Assembly: GCA_030411725.1 (NCBI GenBank)
Contig: MU839829.1
Span: 2,232,001 to 2,296,000 of the forward strand
DNA length: 64,000 bases
Direction of reading: 5' to 3'
Source of the DNA: Echria macrotheca
Taxonomy: Eukaryota > Ascomycota > Sordariomycetes > Sordariales > Schizotheciaceae
Shown here: one piece after another, positions 21,582-32,800 of the stretch
How positions within the stretch are numbered: position 1 is the stretch's first letter
Layout of the letters: each line of letters starts with the position of its first letter
Notes under the pieces: model-generated
Seen by the model: only the letters and a program-made list of their open reading frames with translations
What the model was told of the DNA's origin: nothing
Databases searched by the model: none
Made by a program: the position numbers and the translations under genes

Positions 21582-23198
21582 ATGTCCGACTACGGGTCCA
21601 TCTCCCTCCACGGCTGGGAGTTTGTCGAGGTCGACGACGGCATCCCTTTTCGCGCCAAGACGGTCCACACCCATCGCACCTGGGCGCGCACATACTCGTC
21701 CATCCCGGAGCTGTACATCCAGCCGGAATCCCTCCAGGAGATCGAAAAGGTCGTCAACCTCGCCAGGAAATGTCGCCGACGCGTTGTCACGGTCGGCTCG
21801 GGCCACTCCCCCTCTGACCTCACCTGCACCTCGTCCTGGCTCGTCAACCTGGATCACTACAACAAGGTCATCTCGCTCGACAAGGAGACCGGGATATGCG
21901 TCCTCCAGGCTGGTATCCGACTCTTTCAGCTGAGTGAGGCGCTTGCGCAGGCCGGTCTCGCGATGCCGTCCCTGGGCAGCATCAACGAGCAGAGTATCGC
22001 CGGCGCCATCAGCACGGGCACCCACGGGAGCAGCCTGAAGCATGGACTAGTCAGCGAGAGCGTCGTCGCCCTCAAAATCACGCTAGCCGATGGGAAGACG
22101 AGGTCATGCTCGCCGACCGAGAATCCCGAGCTTTTCCGGGCTGCGCTTCTCTCGCTCGGCGCGCTCGGCATTGTGACGGAGGTAACATTCCGTGCGGTGC
22201 CGGCCTTCTCGCTCGCTTGGGATCAGACCATCGACTCGGACGCGCGCATCTTTAACCTCTGGGAAACGAAGCTCTGGAAGCAGGCCGATTTTGTTCGCGT
22301 CTGGTGGTTCCCGTACATGCGGCGCGCCGTCATCTGGAAGGCCGACGTGGTGACGAAGGCGCAGATCGAATCGGGCGAGATCAAGCACCGCGAGCCGCCG
22401 ACCAACTACTACGAAAGCTGGTTGGGGTACGTGGTGTATCACAACCTACTGGCACTGGCCCGTTGGGTCCCGCGCATCACGCCCTGGATCGAGTGGTTCG
22501 TTTTCGGCATGACGTTTGGGTTCGGCAACGGCGACAAGACGCGCACCAGCGCTGTTCAGCCCAGTCAGAAGGCCTTCCTGATGAACTGTCTGTACAGCCA
22601 GTTTGTCAACGAGTGGGCCATCCCACTGCGCAAAGGACCCGAGGCGCTGCAACGTCTAGGGTCTTGGCTCCAAAACCTAAAGCCTAGTGATCCGGGGTAT
22701 GTCGAGCATGGCATCCCGTACAGTGCCAAGGGGTTGTGGGTGCACAGCCCGGTGGAGGTGCGGGTGAGCGACTCGACGGTGCACACGAGCGCAGAGAAGG
22801 GAAACCGACCGTTCCTGGACCCGTCGAGGCCCGATGAACCGACGCTATACCTCAATGCGCTCATGTACCGACCCTACCACAAGGACCCGCCCAACCGGGC
22901 AACGGAGCGGTTTTATGAGGGATTTGAGTGGCTGATGAGGGACCTGGGCGGGAAGCCACACTGGGCCAAGAGCTTTACCGTGAACAAGGACGAGTTTGAG
23001 GCGTGGTATGGCGACGATTTCAAGCAGTTCCGGAAAGTCCGTGATGAGGCGGATCCGGATGGGATGTTTGTCGGGCCCTGGCACAGGAGGTATCTGCTGG
23101 GGGAGGGCGAGCCTTTGGGTCTGGAGGAGACGGAGGTGAAGAGTGAGCTGGCAAGTGATGGCGGGATTAGGTTTACAGGGCAGCAACAGGTGGATTAG
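21582..23198 (+). CDS. ALO1: D-arabinono-1,4-lactone oxidase
   Basis: FAD-dependent oxidase of the outer mitochondrial membrane. It makes D-erythroascorbic acid, the fungal ascorbate analogue, from D-arabinono-1,4-lactone and releases H2O2. Single exon of 538 aa, close to the usual fungal length. The FAD-binding PCMH domain covers about 35-210, with VGSGHSPSD at 71-79. His75 is the residue expected to carry FAD covalently. SIAGAISTGTHGSS at about 140-153 is the second flavin-binding loop. The C-terminal ALO domain ends with KPHWAKSF (about 458-465) and the MFVGPWHRR region. The ATG at 21582 directly precedes the conserved GWEFVEVDDG block. Divergent from rec8, convergent with the ankyrin-BTB gene. 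Confidence 0.93.
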   Translation: MSDYGSISLHGWEFVEVDDGIPFRAKTVHTHRTWARTYSSIPELYIQPESLQEIEKVVNLARKCRRRVVTVGSGHSPSDLTCTSSWLVNLDHYNKVISLDKETGICVLQAGIRLFQLSEALAQAGLAMPSLGSINEQSIAGAISTGTHGSSLKHGLVSESVVALKITLADGKTRSCSPTENPELFRAALLSLGALGIVTEVTFRAVPAFSLAWDQTIDSDARIFNLWETKLWKQADFVRVWWFPYMRRAVIWKADVVTKAQIESGEIKHREPPTNYYESWLGYVVYHNLLALARWVPRITPWIEWFVFGMTFGFGNGDKTRTSAVQPSQKAFLMNCLYSQFVNEWAIPLRKGPEALQRLGSWLQNLKPSDPGYVEHGIPYSAKGLWVHSPVEVRVSDSTVHTSAEKGNRPFLDPSRPDEPTLYLNALMYRPYHKDPPNRATERFYEGFEWLMRDLGGKPHWAKSFTVNKDEFEAWYGDDFKQFRKVRDEADPDGMFVGPWHRRYLLGEGEPLGLEETEVKSELASDGGIRFTGQQQVD

Positions 23199-23908
23199 GG
23201 GGGCTGCTTCGGGGCAGGGGGATGCTGGAATGGCGACGGAGTGAGTGACGGCTGGGTCTGCAACTCGCTCCGTCAAATCTGGCGACGGCAATGCTTTCAT
23301 ACCCACATATTTCTGGAAAAGGTTTTCGGAATCAGCGCAATCAAGCAAGCATTTTACCATGAATACACATGTTTATTCTACGAGTTATGTGATGTGTACA
23401 CCCCTGTCTGCGAAGTTGGTTTAAGCTTCCCCGCAGCGAAAAAGGATGCCAGTCAGGACCCCTGCCATGTCTCAGATTCTAGCGCCGATCCTGTGCGACA
23501 TCGATTTGCCCGGCTTGATGGCGTGCCGCACTGTCACTGGCGAGAAAAACGTCCAAGTCCGTCGTCGAAACCGGGTTTCTGTTTCTGTTGAATAAAACTT
23601 AATTTAAGAAACAACGCGCACATACTAGGGAGATGTAGTCCAGCTAAGGTAATGCGAGGCTACAAACTCACCAAGGTAATCGAACGGGGACTCCAGACTA
23701 CTCACTCGTTTCCCGTCATCTGCTTCGGCACCGAACAACAAATGCAGTCAAATAAGCCCTGAATTTCTTCGTCCATCAAAGATTGCCATGCTAAATTCAA
23801 TGCTATGCATGCCCAACCCAACCCAACCTCCTCCCACACCACCACCATGTACACACACCCCCCCGAGACCTACCAACCAACCAACAACCAACCAACCCAA
23901 CCCAGCAT
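23199..23908. other. Intergenic region between convergent ALO1 and ankyrin-BTB genes
   Basis: About 700 bp with no ORF worth support; it holds two 3' UTRs. The right end (about 23815-23905) is strongly strand-asymmetric, made of CCAAC/CCCAA-type low-complexity sequence. Confidence 0.5.
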
Positions 23909-25897
23909 TCAAGCATCCAGCTTAAGCCGCTCCAGCATCCGATCAATCTTGAGCAACAAACTCTGATAGTTGATCAAGTCCCGATCAAACTCATCCTCGA
24001 CAACCTCCCCATCAAGCGTCCTCAACACCTCCTGTTGTCCATCTCCCTCGTCTTTTCTCCTCTCCCCGGGTTCCGTCGTCGTCGTCGTATCCCGAGAAGA
24101 AGAAGAAGCCAACAACCCCTCCACAGCCTCAGCACCGCCATCCCCATCCACCTCCTCACCGAGCATCTCCTCCATGCCGTCCCCCTCAAACCGGAACCGG
24201 AACCGCTCGGAAAGATAATACCGGATATCATCCAGCAGCTCGATCGTGTCCGTCTCGTGCCGGTCTTTGATACGGGAGGCGCTCTCGCGGATCAGCTCGG
24301 CGAAGTCGTCGTCGTCGATAAAATCCTCGAGGCGGCTGGCGAGGTAGCGCGCGGCGAACTCCTCGAGGCGCTGCACGCCTAGGTCCCAGGCTGCGTGGAT
24401 CACTTCGTAGACGTCTATCGGTTCGACATCTGTCTCGTTCCGGGAAAGGCGAGATGTATCATTGCTAGTAGTACTGTTCCCGTTTGCGTTGGGGCCTCCT
24501 CCTCCTGTGGTGTTTTTGTTGCTGCCGCTGTTGCCGCTCCCCAACGTGCTGATGGTCACGGCGGCTTTGGTCTTGAGCTTGTCGAGGAGGAGCATGTCGG
24601 CTGCGTACAGCAGCTCGAGCGCGTGCTCGAGCGGGCAGTTTGATTTCTCCGTGTAGAGGAAGCGCAGGATGATTTCTAGCACCTCGGGCGTGCAGTCCAT
24701 CTTGATGATGTGCAGGTGTTCTGCCTCTTTTGCTTCCTTGAACTCGCTCGAGAACATGGTCTCGAAATACGGAGAGCGGATGAGGAAGGGCCGGTGTACC
24801 GGGTACAGCACCGACCGTCGCGGTTTCTTCTTGCCATTTTGTGCGGGACTACCACCTCCTGGTCCGATGGGGATGCTGGGCGTCTCTTGGTCAGGGTCGT
24901 CGTCGTCCTCGCCCTCGGGCTCGTCAGCCCGCAACAGACAGCTGGCGAAGATGGCATTGTCGTGCGGCCATTTTATGTCGTCGGCGCGCCGGCTGTCGAC
25001 AACGATCTTGTATTTGATGACAGTCTCCTCAAACAGCGCCTCTACCTGCCCCTGTGCGCGCTGGACCTCATCCTGCTGGCGTTGTCGGGCCAACCGCCGA
25101 TCTGTTGAGAGCAGCGCATCCCAGAGCTTATCGATCTGCAGGACTTTGCACAGCTTCTCAATGCCCTCAAACACCTCAGCCTCGGTGACCTCGCTCTGCG
25201 GGCTGACGAGATCCTTGGGGAGGTCACCGAGGTACAAATACCGTAAGACAACGCGGTAGGCTTCAACGGGAATAGCGTGCGGTAGCCGGAGCGTCTCGCG
25301 GTCGTCGAACTTCTTGCGGAAGTACGGTGATCTCGCCGAGAGGAGGAACTTGTGAAGATGAAAAGATTCGGCGGCGCAGCGCAGGGTGACGTCCGAAGTC
25401 TTGGGCGTGTCGCGCACTAGCAGAGATGTGATGTGCGAGCTCCACGGCTGCAGGGGGTCGGCCGTCTTGTCGTAGTCATACGACAACAGCAGGTTGCGGA
25501 TCTTGCTGTTGAGTGCATTATACACGGCGCGCTCCCGCTCGAACGAGTCGGGGTGGGCTATTGCACCCTGTTCCAGGAGGAGCTGAACCAGCTCGTAGTG
25601 GCCACATAGACTGGCCTACCAGAGTCAGCTTTTTTTTGGTTCGTGACTGTTCATTCAGAAAACACCCACAATGATGAGCGGGGTGTAGTCAAACTCGTCT
25701 TTCGCATTGATGCTAACCCCCGACGAGATCATCTCCTGGCACTTCCGCAGATCGCCCAACCGACATGCATATATAAAGTCTTTGAACTGCTGCGAGGTAT
25801 CGAGGGGGTGCTCGTTGCGCAGGACGCCGGTGCTGATAAGCTGGTGGTCGTCCTTCAACTTGGCCTCTAACTCGTGCTTGCGGTAGATGCGGTCCAT
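23909..25897 (-). CDS. Ankyrin repeat and tandem BTB/POZ protein (ABTB1-like)
   Basis: Likely a substrate adaptor for a Cullin-3 ubiquitin ligase, by analogy with BTB proteins; function here is inference. Exon 1 is 25897-25670, exon 2 is 25615-23909; a 54-nt intron (donor GTGGGT, acceptor GTAG) joins in phase 0 and restores an ankyrin repeat (TPLIIASLCGHYELVQLLLE). Total 644 aa. Ankyrin repeats occupy about 36-97. BTB-1 starts near 148 (SDVTLRCAAESFHLHKFLL). BTB-2 covers about 320-430 (VHRPFLIRSPYFETMFSSEF) and carries acidic and Asn/Gly-rich inserts. The last ~150 residues are acidic. It shares a 585-bp divergent promoter with NIMA. Confidence 0.88.
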
Positions 25898-26482
25898 CTC
25901 GCCTCTCTATTGACCAGCAACAAATGAAAAACAGAACAAAAACAGACAAAAAGATGAACAGAACCAAAGATCAAACACCCGGGAAATGCAACACCCCTGA
26001 CAAAAAGGACTGGCCAGTGGCGACGATGCCGTTCCGATAGACGTGCACGGACCAGAATAGCCAATGGCGCATTCGGCCGCCCAGGTGGTGTTGTCGTCGG
26101 CTGGCTCGGCCGGAGTGCTGACTCGGTGCCGAAGGAACTTATCGATAAGCGATAACAGGAGTCTTATCGGCTGGCGGGGTGTGCAGACCGGGTTCGTGGT
26201 GTGGATCCCCCTGCATGGCGCCAACCCCTTTCCGGACGGTTGCCTAGGTAGCGACAACTTGTTGATTTTGACTGGTGCATGGACGGCGAGAACATGAGCT
26301 CGGACAACCTCGAACCTTTTCGAACTTTGTGCAAACCACCCAACAACGCAACACCTCCGATACTTACGACAACGACTGATTGGGGAGGCATTGTCTTGCC
26401 TTTCTATGGACGAGCAGATTCCCGCTTCGCTTGAGTGATCTTGGACTTGGGGATTTGCTGGTCCTGAGTGCACACCGCCAAA
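25898..26482. promoter_or_regulatory. Divergent promoter between ankyrin-BTB gene and nimA
   Basis: This 585-bp region lies between two opposite start codons. It holds a CCAAT box at 26061-26065 and a 12-bp palindrome CTTATCGATAAG at 26138-26149. Two more GATA cores follow within about 20 bp (CGATAAC just after it and TTATCGG near 26163), making a compact cluster that GATA-type zinc-finger factors could bind. Confidence 0.55.
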
Positions 26483-28820
26483 ATGGCCGAACTCGATAAC
26501 TACGACGTGCTGGAAAAAATCGGTGCGAATCAAGCAATTCTTTCTCTCTGTCCCTTCCACTAACTAAAAATCACCCCCGCAGGCCATGGCTCCTTTGGTA
26601 TCATCCGCAAGGTGCGCCGTCGCGCCGACGGCATGATTCTCTGCCGGAAAGAGATCAGCTACCTGAAGATGTCGCAGAAAGAGCGCGAGCAGCTGCACGC
26701 CGAGTTCCAGATCCTCTCGACCCTGCGACACCCCAACATCGTTGGCTATTACCACCGCGAGCATCTCAAGGCTACACAGGACCTGCACCTCTACATGGAG
26801 TACTGTGGTAACGGCGATCTCGGCCGTCTCATTCGTGACCTGGCGCAAAAGAACCAGTATGCAGAGGAGGCGTTTGTCTGGAGCATCTTTTCGCAGCTGG
26901 TCACTGCGCTCTATCGCTGCCACTATGGCGTCGACCCGCCCGAGGTCGGCAAGACTGTGTTGGGACTCGGCGCCACGGCCAAGCCAAAGGCGCCGACTGG
27001 GGGAATGACTATACTGCATCGTGATCTCAAGCCCGAGAATGGTAGGTCTTATTCTTTGTTGGGCTTCACCCACGCTGACGGTTGTAGTCTTCCTTGGCGA
27101 GGACAACTCGGTAAAGCTCGGCGATTTCGGCCTCTCCAAGGTGATGCAATCTCACGACTTTGCGTCGACGTACGTAGGAACACCATTTTACATGTCGCCA
27201 GAAATCTGTGCGGCAGAAAAGTACACGCTCAAGTCCGACATCTGGGCCTTGGGCTGCATCATATACGAGCTGTGCTCCTGGGAGCCTCCGTTCAATGCCA
27301 AGACGCACTACCAGCTCGTGCAAAAGATCAAGCTAGGCAAGATCGCGCCTCTGCCGCCCATCTACTCGCGGGAGCTCCACGGCGTTATCCTCGACTGTCT
27401 GCAGGTCAACCCGGACCAGCGACCCGATACGGCGACCCTGCTGAACCTGCCGGCGGTGCGCTTGATGCGCAAGGAGAAGGAGGTGGCTGATTACAGCAAG
27501 ACGCTCAAGGCGAAAGAGGAGGCTCTGAACCGGCGCATCCGCGAGCTCGAGCAGAAGGTGGCCTCGATTGATCACGAGAAACTTGCGATCCGCCACGAGA
27601 TTGACTCGCAGCTGAGAAGAGAGTGGGAGGTCAAGGCGCGTCTCGAGATCGACCGACTAGTCGCGCTCGAAATCCAGCAACTGCAGCGAAAGTTCGAGCA
27701 CGAGGTCCACACACGAGTCGAGGCTGAATTGGCCCAGCGACGGACCGTCACTTTCAGTGAGGAGGAGCCACAGGAGCTTGGGTCTTCAAAGTCGGACGGC
27801 TATCCACACTCCTCCATAAGTTGCGGGAGTGGTGATGAGTTCCCTTCGACGACGGATATAACAGAGCTGTCTGTCGATGCGCCCGATACGCCCCCGCCGG
27901 CTGCGAAGAAGGCCGTTCGCACCCCTTTTGCCCGAGCGCAGACCATGTTCGTCACGGCTCCGGGCTCGGTCCAGCCCATGGACATCGAGGCGCCCTCGCC
28001 CATCACGATCGCTTCCCTTTCGCTTTCGCCGCGACGAAATGCCGGCTCCAAGGCACCCGTGGCAACCCCTTCGAACATTTTTGGTGGTAATTCTGTCGAG
28101 GGTCAAAATGACGAGGGAGCTGAGAGAGCCCCAGAGGGTATGGATTTCGATTCGGGTAGTGACGACGACCTTCCGATGCCCTCCCCTACGCGATCCAGGT
28201 GGCCTGTGAAGAATCCCTTCACTTCCAAGGCGCGACCCGTGCTCCAAGCGCAAAAGTCGGCTCCGGTACCGCGTCTGCAATCCAAGCAGGTCTTGGGGCA
28301 GCAGTCCAAGACGACGACGGCCGTTCCCACGGTCAAGTCTAGCACCGACATGCAGAGCATCCGCACCGTCGTTAGCAACGGCGCGCTGCAGGAGCGATCA
28401 GGCAGCCCGAACCGGCGACTGAGCAAGATCCCGTCGAGCGCGAATCTGAATGCGGCCTGCAACAAGTCGGGCGGCAACGATGGGGCGGCCAGCGGTATGC
28501 CCTCTCTCAACCGCAAGGCGTCGTTCACGAAGAAGGACTCGAGCGAGCCGACAACGCAGCCGCCCATGCTGAGCAAGATGGTAGCAGCAAGCAAGAGCGG
28601 CGGCATCCGTGGACGTACCCTAGTGGAGCTCCAGCAGGCGCGGGCGGGCGGTCGGCCTCTGAGTGGTGTCATGGGCGAGAATATCAATGTCAGCCCGACA
28701 AGGCCATGCAGTAACCGGGGGAGTTCAACGGTCGAGCCAGCGCCGGTGTGGGATCCGGAGCGGGATGAGATGCCCAGTCCGTTCTTGGTGAGACGGAAGC
28801 AGCCTATTTTGAGGGCTTGA
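26483..28820 (+). CDS. nimA: G2-specific serine/threonine kinase NIMA
   Basis: NIMA kinase, required for mitotic entry in filamentous fungi (nim-1 in Neurospora). Exons: 26483-26522, 26583-27041 and 27088-28820, all joined in phase 1, giving 743 aa. The kinase domain covers about 7-290: the Gly loop GHGSFG at 14-19, Lys36, HRDLKPEN at 159-166 with catalytic Asp161, DFG at 179-181 and GTPFYMSPE at 197-205. A 27-residue insert precedes HRD, as I recall for other fungal NIMA kinases. A long coiled coil follows (about 298-385, AKEEALNRRIRELEQKVASI), typical of Nek oligomerisation. The Ser/Pro-rich C-terminal tail has many SP/TP sites, expected for Cdk1 control and regulated turnover. Divergent from the ankyrin-BTB gene. 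Confidence 0.95.
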
Positions 28821-29829
28821 TTGTCTCTTTTTTATTGTCTGTTGTTTGCGGATTCAGTTTACAGGTCGGAAGATACCACACACCCCTTTCACTACTACAC
28901 TCATACAACCTCACATCTCGCCAATCTTTTGGATCCGAATTGGATCTGCGACTTTTTTTTTTCTTTTGTCTGGGTTTGGGTTTCGGGTTTCGTCTCATGG
29001 GCTGGGTGGTAGGCAAACAGGCAGGCGGGATGGATGGATAGGCTGGTTGCATCGAGCAGCTTGATGAGTGGATGTTGGATGTTGGATGTGGTTTGGGGGC
29101 GGAGTGGTCACTCGTTTTGAGTCTCTCTTTTGGGGAGGGGGGTGTTGTGTTGGATTACCTTCTGAGTATGTGGGATGTGGGATGTGGGAATGTTGATGGA
29201 GAGTAAAGAGGAAAGACAACGATGTGAACAGGATGGGATTGACTTGGATGTGGTGGCGGTGGCGGATATTGCCTCCGGGTTGGTTGGTCGGTGGTTGGTG
29301 AAGTGTCCTGGGATGGATGGATATACACATCTGGCGTTTTGGGCTGGTCTGGTCTCTTTTGTGTGTGTCGCACTGTCTGGCTGGCTGGCTGGGTATGGAG
29401 TTTTTATCCCGTGGCGTTCTGTTAGGATTGTGTTGGTTGATAATTCACTTGATCACTGTGTCGCTTGTGTGTGTGTTTTTTGGTGGTGATTTGTTTGGTT
29501 GTTTGCGGTTGGTGATTGTGTTTTTTTTCTCTCTACAGAGTGGTGGTGGCCCATCAACATAGTACGGGTGTGTGTTGTACTTGAGTGGTACAATTAGGGA
29601 GGAGAGGAATAATATTAATGGTAATACTCGACGGCGTGCTCTGGTGGGTGGTGCTTGTTGATAAGTAAGTTTCTGTGTCTGGAATAACTACAGACGAAGG
29701 AATGGCTTGAAGTCTGAGATATTCAGGTAGGGGGGGCGCTGGATGCCGAGTCTAGGTTCTCTGTCCTCCCCCTCCTCCCTCTCCTCCTTTAAAAATACCC
29801 AAGTGCGAATACAAGATACACACGCACAC

Positions 29830-29869
<40 letters not shown>

Positions 29870-32800
29870 ACACAGACACACGAAGCTTCGCGAGCCCTGG
29901 TAGGTAGGGGCACATGGCACAAGTTGTCGGAGTTGACTTTGTAAGGTTTATCTAAACCGTAGTTGTTTGGATATCAACTTGAAAGGGGGGAAACTTTGAC
30001 AAAGTCAAACTGGTGTAGAAATCAGGCGATAGAAGGAGAAAACCCGGGGTTATGGACTCTCTCATGTTCAAGTCTTCTGTACTCTACAGATTCTGGTATG
30101 GTATGCAGGCGGTGGGCGGCGTCGTATGAGACTCGGTGTACCGGGATATATACCTCTCCTCCCTCTTTTTTGTACAAGACCATTTGATGATCTCGGGATG
30201 TCTGATGATTCCTGGGATGAGCGTCAGTTTTACAAGGCGGTGTTTCTCTGTCATGGTCCTCTCATGTCAGCGTTGGCTGACCTGGTTGGTTACTTTGGAG
30301 TAACGTCGAGGTTCTATAATTCTTGGTACCCAAAGCTGCTGTGGTCCCTGGACTCGTTCTTGTTACGTGGTATTGGCTGGGTCACATATCTATTTGTATT
30401 ACCCCTTTCTGTCTGATGACTAACTCTTAATAAGACCTTTTGTGGTCTTTAACTCGCCCCAATACAATATAGAGAATCATTCAGGCATGGTGCTCTATAT
30501 CCAGAATATCCAAGCATATCCGCATGTAGATAGGTGCTTACACTTGTATGCCAGCGAGAAAGAAACCCGCCCTACACAAACCTTCTCAACAGTCCCCCGT
30601 CCGGTCCGGCGAAAACCACAAACATACAAATCAAATCAACAACACCCTGACGGATGCAATGATCACTTCAACCCATCGTATCGTCCCATCTCACACCAGC
30701 ACGCACTGCCCTACACCCTACCCAGGTAAGGTAGCCGGGAAATCACCACCACCACATCACCGTCCGAGCAACATCAAAGCCACGAGGAAACACACACATC
30801 GGGCCGGGCCTACTGTCCTGTGCCGTGACACCCACCCACACTTCACAGCTGACTGCCGCCCACCCACCCTCACTCAGCCCACTTCGTGACAAACACCAGA
30901 TAGGGATGAGGTTCCAGATCGGAAACCTCGTAGTGACAGTGCCGATCCTTTCCCGAGGCGGACGAAGGAGGGGAAGCCTGAGCGGAGCTGAACTACCGGT
31001 AGCTGCTGAAAAGAACCAGGCGCGTGCCAGGCACCGAACCGCAGAGACGAGACGAGACGGAGCAATCCTTTCCACATTCGGGTTCTGTTTCCGGCTGACC
31101 TGCAAAAAAACGAGATGACAACACAATACTGAAAAGCTAGTATAGGTACCTACACTAGTTAGCTCTCTCTCTCTCTGTGTGTGTATGTAATAAAGATTCT
31201 GCGCTCGGATCAACACCAGCAGCTCATCACTCAGATTATCAGATTTCCACTCATCCTCCTCATCCATCCCGGCCATACACTGTAATACAAGCCGGCAGTT
31301 ATATACCGGAACCGTCAACTCCAATCTCCAGCTCCGCCATGCCATGTCATGCTGTGCATATGATTGACGACCATCCCATCCCATCCCAGCCCCCTGGCCG
31401 AGAAAACAAAAAGACCCAACGCGCGCAAACAGTTCAGTCAGTCCGGTCAGCCTCATTTTCGCAAGGTTCCCCGTAAGGTAGCAAGCCGAACCGGCCCTTT
31501 TCTTCTCGCACGCCGCACGCGGCGTCCCTGAACGCTGTTGCCTCGTTGTGCCTGGTCAGCAATAAGACGCCCCTTAAGAAGGCCGAGGGCGAGATGCCAA
31601 TAGCGCCGGTCGACGGTCGGCGGGCGTCGTCGGACCCAAGGCCACACACTGCGCCCTTAACGTCCTGTCTGCTATAGCAACAACACAAAACTTGGGTCTC
31701 GTCGCTTCTGACTGCCTCCCAAAACGTAGCCCGGGCTCCCCTCCCCGACGTGCGCAGCAATTTTGTGTGCATTTTACCCGTAATGGTACCTAACAACAGC
31801 AGCAGCAACCAAACAAGAGCGTCGCAGCTTTGTCCATAACAGCTCTCTCGGAAGCCAGCCGAGCCGTGTGTCACCAATGCTGGAAAGGGGGTCAGTCAGG
31901 TTAGTGTAGAGCCGCGGCGGTCCGCTCATGAGACGATGCACGTCGCGGCGGCGGCAGCAGCAGCACCCCCTTTTTCCCGGAATGCAGTGCGTGTGTGCGG
32001 GTCCCCACAAAATACCAGGCTTTTCAGCCTCGAGGCCTTCCCCAAACAACAACAAGCAGCCTTGCCGACGGGGCCAGACCAAAAGGTGATAGTCGCTCCC
32101 CAATCAGAACCAATGTCTCACGTGGCGCAACAAGGGGGAGACCAGACAACGGCTGATCTTCAAAGTTCAAGCAGCCACGCCTGAACCTCGTGGCCCATGT
32201 AATAATAATGGCCGGGCCGGTCAAGGGCGATGATGGCGCTTTTTCCGACCCCAGGCCCGCGGCCCGTGAGACCTTTCCCTTCGCGGACGCGGTCCAAACG
32301 CGCGGTCGAGAGCCAGTTCGAGAAGGTAAAACAAAAATGTGATGGTATTCCCAACCTGTTTCCATCACACACGGCACATGCAAGATGTGATGGATGAACA
32401 AGGTCTCGGGATCGTCGTCGCATGTCTCAGCCCCGTCTGCAAGGCGACGAGTGACAGCTCATGATGCGAGGACCGGCCCAGACGCTGCGAGACAGCAGTA
32501 CGGAGTACATAGACGAGATGAACGCATCGACTCAAGGGGTCAGCCACAGAACGTTTTTTCCCAGCCGCCCCCACAAAGTCTGCCGACTTTTTGGTGCCGA
32601 GGTCCCTTTTTTGTTCCTTCCCGTCGCTGCACCCATCATCTGGGTCTGGCGCCAAAGGGACCGTGATGATGATTTGGCGCCACGAATCTTTTCCTCGGCG
32701 GGCTGGAAGAAGCCATCTTCGCAGCCCTGCAGAGAGCCATCGTTTCAGCCAGGGCGGCGTGGGGCGCCAGAGTGGTGGTTATTTCGGTCGACCTTGCCCG

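Noticed and set aside
21567..22043. Long minus-strand frame opposite ALO1
   Set aside because: It is a shadow of a highly G+C-rich coding region; the plus strand encodes a full ALO1 with all motifs.
26930..27010. Insert before the HRD motif of NIMA considered as an unspliced intron
   Set aside because: It is in frame, coding-like (DPPEVGKTVLG) and, as I recall, comparable inserts are usual in fungal NIMA kinases.
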